Assembly (NCBI GenBank): GCA_902559305.1
Contig: CACEHK010000002.1
Location: 23,964 to 87,963, forward strand
Direction of reading: 5' to 3'
Source: an uncultured Pelagibacteraceae bacterium
GTDB taxonomy: Bacteria > Pseudomonadota > Alphaproteobacteria > Pelagibacterales > Pelagibacteraceae
DNA length: 64,000 bases
Position numbers and translations under genes: made by a program. Shown here in pieces: positions 50,104 through 59,168 of the stretch (position 1 is its first letter; every line of letters starts with the position of its first letter). The notes under the pieces were generated by a model. It was not told the DNA's origin, ran no database searches, and worked only from the letters and a program-made list of their open reading frames with translations.

Positions 50104-50660
50104 TAATTATTTAACCACTTTATATTACAACCCATGCTTGGAATTTGATTTTCTGGTCCTTTACCAGTTTCAGAAATTTGTTTCATAGCTTTAAATAGTT
50201 CACTTTCTTCTCTTCTCACTGGTTTTAAATCCTTTAATTCCCTAATTCTACCTCTGTATTGTAATTCTAAATTTTCATTGTAACCAAAAAAATCTGGAGT
50301 ACATACAGCATCATAATTTTTTGCAACTTCTTGAGTTTCATCAATTAGGTATGGAAATTTAAATTTATTCTCTTCTGAAAATTTAATCATATTATCAAAT
50401 GAGTCTTCAGGATAATTTTTTACATCATTTGAACTTATGGCTACTGATTTTATTCCAAAATTATTTAAGTTATTTGTATCTTCAACAATGTCTCTTATTA
50501 CTGCTTTGACATAAGGACAATGATTGCAAATGAACATTATTAAAGTTCCATTTCCCCCTTTGATGTCGTTTAATGAAATTATTTTGTTATCAGTTGATTT
50601 TAATTGGAAATTTTCAGCTTTTTTTCCAAAATCACATATTGGAGTTTTTGTTAGTGCCAT
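50103..50660 (-). CDS. Thioredoxin-family redoxin with CNHCPY motif
   Basis: The 185-residue protein has a redoxin/AhpC-TSA fold: FQLKSTDNKIISLNDIKG, LIMFICNHCPYVKAVIRDI and AVCTPDFFGYNENLELQYRG, ending PSMGCNIKW. The CxxC active site (CNHC) and PSMGCxIKW are typical of a conserved alphaproteobacterial thioredoxin-like family; the exact partner is unknown. It has no signal peptide. The divergent carbonic-anhydrase-like gene starts only 19 bases away. Confidence 0.9.
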   Translation of the reverse strand: MALTKTPICDFGKKAENFQLKSTDNKIISLNDIKGGNGTLIMFICNHCPYVKAVIRDIVEDTNNLNNFGIKSVAISSNDVKNYPEDSFDNMIKFSEENKFKFPYLIDETQEVAKNYDAVCTPDFFGYNENLELQYRGRIRELKDLKPVRREESELFKAMKQISETGKGPENQIPSMGCNIKWLNN

Positions 50661-50679
50661 GTTAAGTATTATATAAGAT

Positions 50680-51192
50680 ATGTTTTACGATTTGGAAAAT
50701 AAAAAACCAAAAAATTCGGGTGAAAATTGGGTGGCTCCAAATGCAACTATAATAGGTGATGTAACTTTAGATAAGAATTCTAGTATTTGGTTTAACGCTG
50801 TTTTAAGAGGAGATATTGAAAATATTCATATCGGTGAAGGATCTAATATCCAAGATGGTAGTGTTTTGCACACTGATCCTGGATGTCCTCTAAAAGTTGG
50901 AAAAAATGTAACTGTAGGACATTTAGTTATGCTTCACGGATGTACAATAGGGGACAATAGTTTAATAGGAATTGGTGCAGTAATTCTAAACAAGGTGAGG
51001 ATTGGAAAAAATTGTATAATAGGCGCTAAAGCTTTGATTACAGAAAATAAAGAAATACCAGATAACTCATTGGTTGTTGGATCTCCAGGAAAAGTGATTA
51101 GAGAAGTAACCGAAAAAGAAAAAAAAGAAATTTTTGAAAATACCAAGCATTATCAGGACAATTGGAAAAAATACTCAAAATCTATATTTTAA
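50680..51192 (+). CDS. Gamma-class carbonic anhydrase-like hexapeptide protein
   Basis: The 170-residue left-handed beta-helix has VAPNATIIGDVTLDKNSSIWFNAVLRGD, VLHTDPGCPLKVGKNVTVGHLVMLHGCTIGDNSLIGIGA with the three metal-binding histidines (HTD, GHLVMLH), and VVGSPGKVIREV. This is the YrdA/CaiE/gamma-CA group; activity as carbonic anhydrase is not certain for all members. It overlaps nothing and is followed five bases later by the tautomerase gene. Confidence 0.92.
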   Translation: MFYDLENKKPKNSGENWVAPNATIIGDVTLDKNSSIWFNAVLRGDIENIHIGEGSNIQDGSVLHTDPGCPLKVGKNVTVGHLVMLHGCTIGDNSLIGIGAVILNKVRIGKNCIIGAKALITENKEIPDNSLVVGSPGKVIREVTEKEKKEIFENTKHYQDNWKKYSKSIF

Positions 51193-51197
51193 TCATT

Positions 51198-51641
51198 ATG
51201 CCAACTTATACAGTAACAAACTCAAACTTTAATTTAACCTCAAAACAACAAAAAAATTTAGCAAAAGGAATTACCAAAGTTCATAATATTGTTACGGGTG
51301 CAAATACGTATTTCGCTCAAGTAATATTTAATAAAACAAAAAAAAATAATCATTTTATGGGAGGCAAGAAAGTAAAAGAGTCATCTATATTTTTACTTGG
51401 TCAAATTAGAGCAGGAAGACCTAAAAATATAAAAGATAAATTAATATCAGAATTAAAAAATGTTTTATTAAAAGAGTCAAAATTAGATGAAACTCAAGTA
51501 TGGGTTTATATTATAGATTTACCACCGTCACAAATGATAGAATATGGAGCAGTTTTACCTGAGTCTGGTAAAGAGAGTGAATGGTTTAAAAATTTATCCT
51601 CAAAATTAAGAAAGAAACTATCAAATATAGAAAAAAATTAA
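51198..51641 (+). CDS. Tautomerase-superfamily protein with N-terminal proline
   Basis: The start was set at ATG 51198, so that Pro1 follows Met (MPTYTVTNSNFNLT), since tautomerases use the amino-terminal proline as a catalytic base. An earlier ATG at 51162 would lie inside the upstream gene and bury the proline. The 147-residue length is that of cis-CaaD/MSAD-like proteins with two beta-alpha-beta units; NTYFAQVIFNK and RAGRPKNIKDKLISELKN are family-like. Substrate unknown. The stop interlocks with that of the convergent PPOX gene (TTAA). Confidence 0.85.
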   Translation: MPTYTVTNSNFNLTSKQQKNLAKGITKVHNIVTGANTYFAQVIFNKTKKNNHFMGGKKVKESSIFLLGQIRAGRPKNIKDKLISELKNVLLKESKLDETQVWVYIIDLPPSQMIEYGAVLPESGKESEWFKNLSSKLRKKLSNIEKN

Positions 51642-52237
51642 GGAACTAACCAAGCATTTTTGTTAGATTCTAAATCAAATTTTGCTCTTCGATGTCCTTT
51701 GGCCGCAAGATAAAGCCATTCAATAGATTTAATTTTACATTTAATTACAGTAAAATTTTTATAACCTTCTTCACTTTGCTCCATTGTATAATCAAAATCT
51801 TCTAATTTAGATATCATTCCAGAGGTTGGATTATCAGATACTGTTCCTGGAGGACTATCAGTTAAATAGCACCTTCTACTTATATGTTGAGTTTTTTTCC
51901 AAGATTCTTCTGTAGTAGAATTTTGATTATTAACTTCACATTCTACTTTTACTCTTAATTGTATTTTTTCTTCTTTATCGTAGAAAACTAGAGAAGCTTT
52001 ATTTTTTTTTTTAAGAATATCCACCTTGGGAGATCTTAAATCAGTGTGAAATTGTAATAGATTATTTGTTCTATCTGATTTACGTAAAACAACAATTCTA
52101 CCATCTACTTCATCTTGATGAGCACATATGAAAACAGGAATTCTAAATGGTGAACTTCTGTTAGTCACCGCATCATCTAACATAGACCAGTACTTATTCT
52201 GAATTTCTTCTAGATTTTCATAGTATGCCGGCTGCAT
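51638..52237 (-). CDS. Pyridoxamine 5'-phosphate oxidase-fold flavoprotein
   Basis: The 199-residue protein has the split-barrel PPOX layout: GRIVVLRKSDRTNNLLQFHTDLRSPKVDIL (FMN contacts), KASLVFYDKEEKIQLRVKVECEV, and a C-terminal IEWLYLAAKGHRRAKFD. It fits the PPOX-2/alr4036-type family. It could oxidise pyridoxine/pyridoxamine phosphate or act as a general FMN enzyme. It sits three bases after the hydroxyacid dehydrogenase gene. Confidence 0.87.
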   Translation of the reverse strand: MQPAYYENLEEIQNKYWSMLDDAVTNRSSPFRIPVFICAHQDEVDGRIVVLRKSDRTNNLLQFHTDLRSPKVDILKKKNKASLVFYDKEEKIQLRVKVECEVNNQNSTTEESWKKTQHISRRCYLTDSPPGTVSDNPTSGMISKLEDFDYTMEQSEEGYKNFTVIKCKIKSIEWLYLAAKGHRRAKFDLESNKNAWLVP

Positions 52238-52240
52238 ACA

Positions 52241-53110
52241 TTATTTTCTAAATCTTTTTATTAAACTTGAAGTATCCCAACGATTTCCACCCATATCTTG
52301 AATTTCACCATAAAATTTATCTACTAGCTCTGTAACAGGTAATAATGAACCATTATTTTTAGCCTCATCCATTGCAATCTTTAAATCTTTTCTCATCCAA
52401 TCAACCGCAAAACCAAAATCAAATTTATCATCAATCATAGTTTTAAATCTATTATCCATTTGCCAAGATTGAGCAGCTCCTTTTGAAATAACTTCAATAA
52501 CATCTTCCATTTTTAATCCAGCTTTCATTCCAAAATTAATTCCTTCTGACAGTCCTTGTACTAGACCAGCAATACAAATTTGATTAACCATCTTAGCTAA
52601 TTGTCCAGAACCTGCTTTACCAAGTAATTTCATTTTTTTACTGTAGCAATCAATTTTATCTTTTGACTTATCAAAATCAGCTTGATCTCCACCAATCATA
52701 ACTGTTAATGCGCCGTTTTCCGCACCAGCTTGACCACCAGAAACTGGAGCGTCTAATGAACCAAAACCATTTTTTTTTGCGTAGTCATAAATTTCTCTTG
52801 CTATTGTTGCAGAAGCTGTTGTGTTATCAATATATACAGCTCCTTTTTTAATTGTTTTAAAAGCTCCTTGTTCACCAAATGTTACTTCTTTAAGATCATT
52901 ATCGTTTCCAACACATGTAAAAACATATTCTGCATCCTTAGCAGCTTCTGCAGGTGTTTCTGCAATATTACCCTTATATTCATTCACCCATTTTTCGGCT
53001 TTAGATTTTGTTCTATTAAAAACAGTTACTTTGTGCCCACCTTTTGATATATAACCAGCCATTGGATAACCCATTACACCAAGACCAATGAAAGCAACTT
53101 TACAAGTCAT
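52241..53110 (-). CDS. Beta-hydroxyacid dehydrogenase (3-hydroxyisobutyrate / tartronate semialdehyde reductase type)
   Basis: The 289-residue enzyme has VAFIGLGVMGYPMAGYI with the NAD(P) loop, FTCVGND, DAPVSGGQAGAENGALTVMIGG (substrate loop), GSGQLAKMVNQ with the catalytic Lys, and MRKDLKIAMDEA. Candidates are 3-hydroxyisobutyrate dehydrogenase (valine breakdown) and tartronate semialdehyde reductase (glyoxylate). It faces the MFS gene with eight bases between starts. Confidence 0.9.
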   Translation of the reverse strand: MTCKVAFIGLGVMGYPMAGYISKGGHKVTVFNRTKSKAEKWVNEYKGNIAETPAEAAKDAEYVFTCVGNDNDLKEVTFGEQGAFKTIKKGAVYIDNTTASATIAREIYDYAKKNGFGSLDAPVSGGQAGAENGALTVMIGGDQADFDKSKDKIDCYSKKMKLLGKAGSGQLAKMVNQICIAGLVQGLSEGINFGMKAGLKMEDVIEVISKGAAQSWQMDNRFKTMIDDKFDFGFAVDWMRKDLKIAMDEAKNNGSLLPVTELVDKFYGEIQDMGGNRWDTSSLIKRFRK

Positions 53111-53118
53111 AAATAAAT

Positions 53119-54327
53119 ATGTTTAAAAATTTAAGTTTAAAAGTAGTTATATTTGGATTTATATTTACATTTTTTTCCAGTTTTGGACAGAGTTTTTTTT
53201 TAGGAATATTTAATCCCAGTATAAGAAATGAATTATCTATTACGCATGGACAATTTGGCTCAGTTTATGCTTCGGCTACTCTATTAAGTAGTTTTATATT
53301 AATTTGGGTTGGTAAAAAAATTGACGATATAGATATTTCTAAATTTGCTTTTTTTGTTATTTTATTACTTGCATTATCTTGTTTTTTCTTTTCTAAAATT
53401 TATTCAATACCATTATTATTTATAGCAATATTATTAATGAGATTTTCTGGACAAGGAATGATGTCTCATACAGCAACTACTACGATTTCTAGATATTTTA
53501 CAAAATCTAGAGGAAAAGCTTTAAGCACTGGATGGTTTGGATTATCAGCAGCTGAATTTGTTTTGCCAGTTTTTATGATTTATCTTTTAACAATTACAAC
53601 ATGGCAAAGTGTTTGGGTTGGAATTTCAATTACAGTATTAATTTTTTTACCCTTATCTTCTTATTTTTTAGTTAAAAATCTTAACTTTGATTCAAGAGAA
53701 AAAGGGGAAGATGATAATTTAAATGAAAATGATTTTAAACAATGGAAAAGAATTGAAGTAATAAAAGATTATAGGTTTTATATAGTTTGTGCAAATATGT
53801 TAGCCATGCCATCTATTGCTACTGGTACTTTTGTTTATCAATCTTTTATACTTTCATCAAAAAATTGGGGCCCATATATAATTGCACAATCATTTATGTC
53901 TTATTCTATACTTTCAGTTATAGCTTTGATTTTCTCTGGATTTTTAATTGATAAATTTACCAGCAGAAAAATTTTAGTTTATATGAACATTCCTCTATTT
54001 CTTGCTGCATTGGTTTTATTTTATTTTGATAATCCTCTTTCATCATTTATATTTTTTGGATTGATTGGTATTACAAATGGATTTTGTAATGTACTTGGTT
54101 CATCTACTTGGGCTGAAATATATGGTGTAAAATATATAGGATCTATAAAAGCTCTGACTACTGCTTTAATGGTATTTGCTACCGCTTTTGGTACTGCTAT
54201 TTTTGGTTTTTTAATAGATAAGGGCTTTACTATAGAACAAATCTCTTTGGTTTCAGCGACTTATATTTTAGCTTCAATAATTTCTTTATTTTTTATTAGA
54301 AAAAACTTAAACCCTCAAAAAGTTTAG
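53119..54327 (+). CDS. Major facilitator superfamily transporter (OFA-like)
   Basis: The 402-residue membrane protein has about 12 helices, with FGQSFFLGIFNPSIRNELSITHGQFG near the start, MRFSGQGMMSHTATTTISRYF in helix 4-5 and DKFTSRKILVYMN as the second loop motif, as in oxalate/formate-antiporter-like MFS carriers of organic acids. It is paired divergently with the hydroxyacid dehydrogenase and may import its substrate. Confidence 0.85.
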   Translation: MFKNLSLKVVIFGFIFTFFSSFGQSFFLGIFNPSIRNELSITHGQFGSVYASATLLSSFILIWVGKKIDDIDISKFAFFVILLLALSCFFFSKIYSIPLLFIAILLMRFSGQGMMSHTATTTISRYFTKSRGKALSTGWFGLSAAEFVLPVFMIYLLTITTWQSVWVGISITVLIFLPLSSYFLVKNLNFDSREKGEDDNLNENDFKQWKRIEVIKDYRFYIVCANMLAMPSIATGTFVYQSFILSSKNWGPYIIAQSFMSYSILSVIALIFSGFLIDKFTSRKILVYMNIPLFLAALVLFYFDNPLSSFIFFGLIGITNGFCNVLGSSTWAEIYGVKYIGSIKALTTALMVFATAFGTAIFGFLIDKGFTIEQISLVSATYILASIISLFFIRKNLNPQKV

Positions 54328-54369
54328 AAAATACTTGATTTTATTATATTCAAAGTATAAACAGCTCGC

Positions 54370-54906
54370 ATGGCAAGAGTAACAGTTGAAGATTGTATTG
54401 ATAAAGTAGAAAGCCCCTATGAACTTGTTTTGGTTGCTAAAGAAAGAGCAACTCAACTTAATTCAGGATTAGAACCTACCATAGAGAGAGAAAAAGATAA
54501 AAATACAGTGATATCTCTTAGAGAGATAGCGGATGAAAAGATTCAAGTTAAAGATTTAATTGAAAGTGCTGTTTATAAACTTAGAAAACATGTAGAGCAA
54601 ATTAATGATGCTTCGGAAGATGATGAAGTAGTGGGAGATGATTTTGAAAATCTTTATAAAGGAGAAATTTCAAAAAGTGGTGTACCTATATTACCTTCTA
54701 AAAGAGCAAGAAAAATTCCTGAAAAGATACAAGTTTCCAAAGAAGATCTTGCCGAAATACAAAATTCTCCAGAGGAAAAAACAATAGAAAATGAAACAGT
54801 AACTGAATCACAAGAAACTGAAAATGAAGATATTTCTTTAGATAATTTAAAAGAAGAAGAAATAGCCAACACAGAACAAGAAGATTCAGAGTCTACAAAT
54901 AGCTAA
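54370..54906 (+). CDS. rpoZ: RNA polymerase omega subunit with long acidic C-terminus
   Basis: The first 80 residues are omega: [30 protein letters not shown], the conserved [19 protein letters not shown]. Usual length is 90-130; here there are 178 residues. From about residue 105 the chain is low-complexity and rich in Glu, Ser, Thr and Asn (for example [20 protein letters not shown]), with no predicted fold. The tail is in frame and ends in a normal stop. Role of the tail is unknown. dusA follows 26 bases later. Confidence 0.92.
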   Translation: MARVTVEDCIDKVESPYELVLVAKERATQLNSGLEPTIEREKDKNTVISLREIADEKIQVKDLIESAVYKLRKHVEQINDASEDDEVVGDDFENLYKGEISKSGVPILPSKRARKIPEKIQVSKEDLAEIQNSPEEKTIENETVTESQETENEDISLDNLKEEEIANTEQEDSESTNS

Positions 54907-54931
54907 TTAAATAATATAACAATCTTATATT

Positions 54932-55924
54932 ATGAATAGAAAAGTATCAGTAGCACCAATGATGGATTGTACGGATCGTCATGAAAGATATTTTTTAAGA
55001 TTAATTAGTAAGAATGTCCTTTTATATACTGAAATGATTGTATCTGAAGCTATAGATAGAGGAGATACAAAAAAACTTTTATCATTCAATATTAATGAAA
55101 AGCCAGTAGCCCTTCAAGTTGGAGGATCGTCACCTAAACTTTTAGCTAAAGCAGCAAAACTTGGAGAAGAATTTGGTTATGATGAAATTAATCTTAATTT
55201 AGGTTGCCCTAGTAAAAAAGTTCAAAAAAATAAATTTGGTGCTTGTTTAATGAAAGAACCAGATCTAGTAGCAGATTGTTTAAGCAAAATGTTATCTTCT
55301 ACCAAGCTACCAATAACTATAAAAACTAGAATTGGTTATGATAATCAAGAGGATTATGAAACTTTATTTAAATTTATTGAAAAATTAAAAAATACTGGAG
55401 TAAAAACTTTTATTATTCATGCAAGAAAAGCAATGTTAGGTAAGTTTACTCCTAAACAAAATTTAAATATTCCACCATTGAAATATGATTTTGTTTACGA
55501 TTTAAAAAAAGATTTTAAAGATCAAGAAATAATCATAAATGGAGGCATAACTTCAACAGATCAAATTAAAGATCATTTGGCAAAAGTTGATGGAGTAATG
55601 ATTGGAAGATCAGTTTACCACTCACCTTACTTTTTAGCTGAAATTGAAAAAGAAATTTTTAAAAATAATAATACTCTTTCAAGACAGGAAGTTATTGAAA
55701 ATTTAGTTCCTTATGTAAAAGAAGAAACAAAAAAAGGCACAAGATTAAATCAAATTATGAGACACACTTTAGGATTATTTCATGGTCAAACAGGATCTAA
55801 TTTTTGGAAAAGGTACTTGAGTGAAAATTTATGTGTTAGAGATGCAGATGTTAAAAAAATAGACCATATTATGGATAAAGTTAAGTTAGCTCCTCAAGCA
55901 CATTTAGCAGGTCAAATTGATTAG
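54932..55924 (+). CDS. dusA: tRNA-dihydrouridine synthase A
   Basis: DusA reduces U20/U20a in the tRNA D-loop with FMN. The 330-residue protein has SVAPMMDCTDRHERYFLRL, LYTEMIVSEAI, NLNLGCPSKKVQKNKFGACLMKEP with the catalytic Cys, KTRIGYD and INGGITSTDQIKDHL, with GVMIGRSVYHSPY. The DCTDRH and VYHSPYF segments are specific for DusA. It overlaps the TauE/SafE gene by eight bases. Confidence 0.94.
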   Translation: MNRKVSVAPMMDCTDRHERYFLRLISKNVLLYTEMIVSEAIDRGDTKKLLSFNINEKPVALQVGGSSPKLLAKAAKLGEEFGYDEINLNLGCPSKKVQKNKFGACLMKEPDLVADCLSKMLSSTKLPITIKTRIGYDNQEDYETLFKFIEKLKNTGVKTFIIHARKAMLGKFTPKQNLNIPPLKYDFVYDLKKDFKDQEIIINGGITSTDQIKDHLAKVDGVMIGRSVYHSPYFLAEIEKEIFKNNNTLSRQEVIENLVPYVKEETKKGTRLNQIMRHTLGLFHGQTGSNFWKRYLSENLCVRDADVKKIDHIMDKVKLAPQAHLAGQID

Positions 55925-56750
55925 TTCAATTTTATCTAACGAATATTCATTTTTTATTCTTTTAATGATTCTGACGGCTTTTCCAGTTGGTTTTCTTGCA
56001 GGATTGTTTGGAATTGGAGGTGGCCTTATTACAGTTCCTTTTCTATATTTTATCTTTGAAAGTCTAAACATAAACCAGAATTACTTGATGCATTTAGCTG
56101 TTGGAACTTCATTTGCGATAATTGTCCCTACATCTATTGTTTCTTTAATAACTCACAAAAAACACGGATCAGTTGATTTTAGTGTGATCAAAAATTATGC
56201 AATTTTTGTAATTATAGGAGTTTTGACCGGAACTACTTTTGCCGCAGTAGTGGATAGCAAATCTCTTTTGTTGTTTTTTACTATAATAGTTTTTTTGTGT
56301 GGAGCTTACTTATTAAACATAAAAGATAAAACAGATCAATTAAAAGTAAATTTTAACCTAATGCCTAGAATTTTATTTGGTTTTGTTTCAGGTTTCATTT
56401 CATCAACTATGGGAATAGGTGGAGCAATCATGAATGTTCCTATATTAAAATATTTCGGCTACCCAATTAATAAAGCTATAGGTAGTGCTGTTGCTATTGG
56501 ATCTGTAATTTCTTCATTTGGTGCAATAGGTTTTTTTATTACTGGCTGGATTCTAAAAACTAATTTACCATTAAGTGCTGGATTTATAAATATTCCTGCT
56601 TTTCTAATATTTATTCCAATAACTATGTTTATGGCAAGAATAGGAGCGAATACAGTGCATAAAATTGATAAATCAAAATTACAGAGATTTTTTGGAATTT
56701 TTTTATATATAGTTGGAACTATATTTTTATATAGATATCTAAATTTATAA
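55917..56750 (+). CDS. TauE/SafE-family sulfite/organic-anion exporter
   Basis: The 277-residue membrane protein has eight helices and the duplicated family signature, VGFLAGLFGIGGGLITVPFL in the first half and VSGFISSTMGIGGAIMNVPIL in the second. TauE and SafE export sulfite or sulfoacetate during sulfonate use. It lies far from tauABC and overlaps dusA by eight bases, so a link to taurine is only suggestive. Confidence 0.9.
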   Translation: MISSILSNEYSFFILLMILTAFPVGFLAGLFGIGGGLITVPFLYFIFESLNINQNYLMHLAVGTSFAIIVPTSIVSLITHKKHGSVDFSVIKNYAIFVIIGVLTGTTFAAVVDSKSLLLFFTIIVFLCGAYLLNIKDKTDQLKVNFNLMPRILFGFVSGFISSTMGIGGAIMNVPILKYFGYPINKAIGSAVAIGSVISSFGAIGFFITGWILKTNLPLSAGFINIPAFLIFIPITMFMARIGANTVHKIDKSKLQRFFGIFLYIVGTIFLYRYLNL

Positions 56751-56769
56751 AAATAATTATATTAAGCTT

Positions 56770-57567
56770 ATGAAAAAATTTTCTGTACTATTATTTGTTT
56801 TCTTTGCATTAAGTCAAAATATTTTAGCTAATACAAAAATTATAAAAGATACTTATTACGAAGGTGAAATCAAATTTTACAATTTAAAATACAATCTTCC
56901 CGAAGGTAAATGGTTGTCTTTAGGTAAATATACTTACAGTATAGGACAAATTCCAAATATAGGAATTTCTTGTATTGATTTTATTCAATTAGAAAAAAAA
57001 ATACTTAAGTCTAGCTTAGAAATTTGTGAAATACATACAAATGGGACTTATACTAATTATATAGGAATGTATTTAAATAAGTACTTAATAAAAGGAAGGT
57101 ATGACTCTTGTACACTTAGATCTGAATATTATTATACAAAACTTTGGACAAAAGGTATGTCATCAAATTGTTTTAGAGTTAGACATATTGATGTGAATAA
57201 GGAAGTCTATTTCCCTGATGATCCAGAAGATACTATGACCTTTACAAGAAAGGCTATAAGGGATTATGCAATTATTATACCAAAAACAATGCTTGCATCG
57301 AGCCACATTTATTTTGCTCCCAACGTTAGTGATAGAGGTTACGAAGTACATTATTTAATAAATCCAGAGTTACATGGAGCTTCAGAAACACTATATGCTG
57401 ACGAAAATAAAAGTGAATATCACAGAAATAACATCGAAGAATATCCTAGTAAAAAGAGATTTATGATTAATTGGACAAAAAAATCAGCTAAGGAACACCA
57501 ATTTTTTGAATTAAAACTTAGAGCCAAAGGTAAACATAAATTAAATTTTGAAGATCTAGATTTATAA
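56770..57567 (+). CDS. Secreted protein of unknown function (265 aa)
   Basis: I do not recognise this protein. It has a signal peptide (FSVLLFVFFALSQNILAN) and a mature part of about 245 residues rich in Tyr, Lys and Ile, with four or five Cys residues (near ISCIDF, LEICEIH, DSCTLR and SNCFRV) that could form disulfides. The composition suggests beta structure. It follows the TauE gene by 19 bases and may be cotranscribed with it. Confidence 0.75.
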   Translation: MKKFSVLLFVFFALSQNILANTKIIKDTYYEGEIKFYNLKYNLPEGKWLSLGKYTYSIGQIPNIGISCIDFIQLEKKILKSSLEICEIHTNGTYTNYIGMYLNKYLIKGRYDSCTLRSEYYYTKLWTKGMSSNCFRVRHIDVNKEVYFPDDPEDTMTFTRKAIRDYAIIIPKTMLASSHIYFAPNVSDRGYEVHYLINPELHGASETLYADENKSEYHRNNIEEYPSKKRFMINWTKKSAKEHQFFELKLRAKGKHKLNFEDLDL

Positions 57568-57583
57568 TTATTTTAGCGTAAAT

Positions 57584-57621
57584 AAAAAAAGAGGCGGTTT
57601 CAGTCTCCCTCCACCGCCCCT
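57584..57621 (-). terminator. Intrinsic terminator for the phosphohexomutase gene
   Basis: On the minus strand an eight-pair stem (GGGGCGGT with ACCGCCTC, one G-U) with a 14-base purine-rich loop is followed by seven T. It lies about 60 bases after the mutase stop (57682) and 17 bases from the stop of the convergent secreted protein, for which it may also work, because the plus side continues TTAGATTTTTTA. Confidence 0.8.
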
Positions 57622-57681
57622 TAGATTTTTTATATGCGATTCTCTAAATTTATTTAAACTCGTAATAGTTGAATTTATGAT

Positions 57682-59136
57682 TTATATTTTTTGATCGTAT
57701 TCACCAATTTTACCAGTTTTTTGTAGTAAATTATCAATGAACTCAAAGATCTTTTTCTTTCTATCATTAGATGTAGGACTCTCAGTAACAACCACTAACG
57801 AAGGTTTATTTGATGAGGCTCTAATTAATCCCCAAGAGCCATCATTAAATGAAAACCTAACACCATTTACCGTTAATACTTCAGTAATTTCCTGACCATC
57901 AACTTTAGTTTTATTGTCTTTAATTTCTTTAACTTGATTTACCAATTCGTCAACTACTTGATATTTTTCTTCATCTTTACAGAATGGAGCCATAGTAGGG
58001 GATTGATATGTATTAGGTAATTCTTTTATTATTTCACTCATTTTTTTATTTTGACTATCAAGTAAACGACAAATTTGAATTGCTGAATTAATTCCATCAT
58101 CATAACCATAACCTAACGGTTGATTAAAAAAGAAATGTCCACTCTTTTCAAATCCAGCTAAGGCCTTTTCATTATTTACTTTTCTTTTAATATGTGAGTG
58201 TCCAGTTTTCCAATAAATAGTTTCGCAATCATTTTCTAATAGAATTTTATCATTTGAGTAAAGACCTGTAGATTTAACATCAACTATAAACTTAGAGCCC
58301 TTATGTTTAGGAGATAAGTTTCTAGCGATAATTAATCCTATTTTGTCTGAAAATATTTCGTTACCTTCATTATCAATAACACCACATCTATCTCCATCTC
58401 CATCAAAACCAAAACCAATGTCTGCATTATTATCTATTACAGCTTTTGATATTGAATGTAACATTTCAAGATCCTCAGGATTTGGATTGTATTTTGGAAA
58501 ACTCCAATCTAATTTACAGTCGATTTCAATTACTTCACATCCTATATCTCTTAAAATGTCTGGAGCAAATATTCCTGCTGTTCCATTTCCACAAGCAACA
58601 ACAGCTTTTATTTTTTTGTTTATCTTATTTTTATTTATTAAATCATTTTTATATACTTCTTGAAAATTGTTTATTTGTTTGTCGCTTCCTTTTCCTTCTA
58701 TAAATTTTTGATTTAATGTTATATCCTTTAATTCTTTCATTTCTTCAGGTGCATGGGTTAAGCCTTTTTTTATTCCCATTTTAACACCAGTCCAGCCATT
58801 CTCATTATGACTAGCTGTTACCATCGCTATTGCATCTGAATTTAAATTAAATTGTGCAAAATATACCATGGGTGATAATGATAAACCAACATCTTCAACA
58901 AAACATCCTGTTGAAACTAGTCCTTTTTTTAAAGCTGATTTTATTTCTTCACTATAAGATCTGTAATCATGTCCAACTACTACTCTTGGATTGTTTTTTT
59001 TTGTATGATTAATAATCTGAGTTCCAAGTCCTTTACCGAGATTCTCTATTCCTAAAAGATTAATGTCTTTATCATATAACCATCTAGCGTCATATTCTCT
59101 AAACCCAAATGGATCAATTTTTATGGAATTTTTCAT
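57682..59136 (-). CDS. Phosphomannomutase/phosphoglucomutase
   Basis: The 484-residue alpha-D-phosphohexomutase (AlgC/ManB type) has FGFREYDARW, VVGHDYRSYS, the phosphoserine loop VTASHNENGWTGVKMG, the metal loop FGFDGDGDRCGVID, ALAGFEKSGHFFF and RASSNKPSLVV. It interconverts mannose or glucose 6- and 1-phosphates. Glucose-1-phosphate is the substrate of rfbA in this window. It is followed by its own terminator. Confidence 0.93.
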   Translation of the reverse strand: MKNSIKIDPFGFREYDARWLYDKDINLLGIENLGKGLGTQIINHTKKNNPRVVVGHDYRSYSEEIKSALKKGLVSTGCFVEDVGLSLSPMVYFAQFNLNSDAIAMVTASHNENGWTGVKMGIKKGLTHAPEEMKELKDITLNQKFIEGKGSDKQINNFQEVYKNDLINKNKINKKIKAVVACGNGTAGIFAPDILRDIGCEVIEIDCKLDWSFPKYNPNPEDLEMLHSISKAVIDNNADIGFGFDGDGDRCGVIDNEGNEIFSDKIGLIIARNLSPKHKGSKFIVDVKSTGLYSNDKILLENDCETIYWKTGHSHIKRKVNNEKALAGFEKSGHFFFNQPLGYGYDDGINSAIQICRLLDSQNKKMSEIIKELPNTYQSPTMAPFCKDEEKYQVVDELVNQVKEIKDNKTKVDGQEITEVLTVNGVRFSFNDGSWGLIRASSNKPSLVVVTESPTSNDRKKKIFEFIDNLLQKTGKIGEYDQKI

Positions 59137-59168
59137 GTTGATATATGTACATTTTTTTTATTTTTTTA

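Noticed and set aside
51162-51197. Longer start for the tautomerase
   Set aside because: It would lie within the carbonic-anhydrase-like gene and bury the catalytic N-terminal proline.
57584-57621. Possible structured ncRNA or riboswitch in the 57568-57681 gap
   Set aside because: The GC-rich hairpin is followed by a T tract on the minus strand and is explained as an intrinsic terminator of the phosphohexomutase gene; no additional pairing was found.
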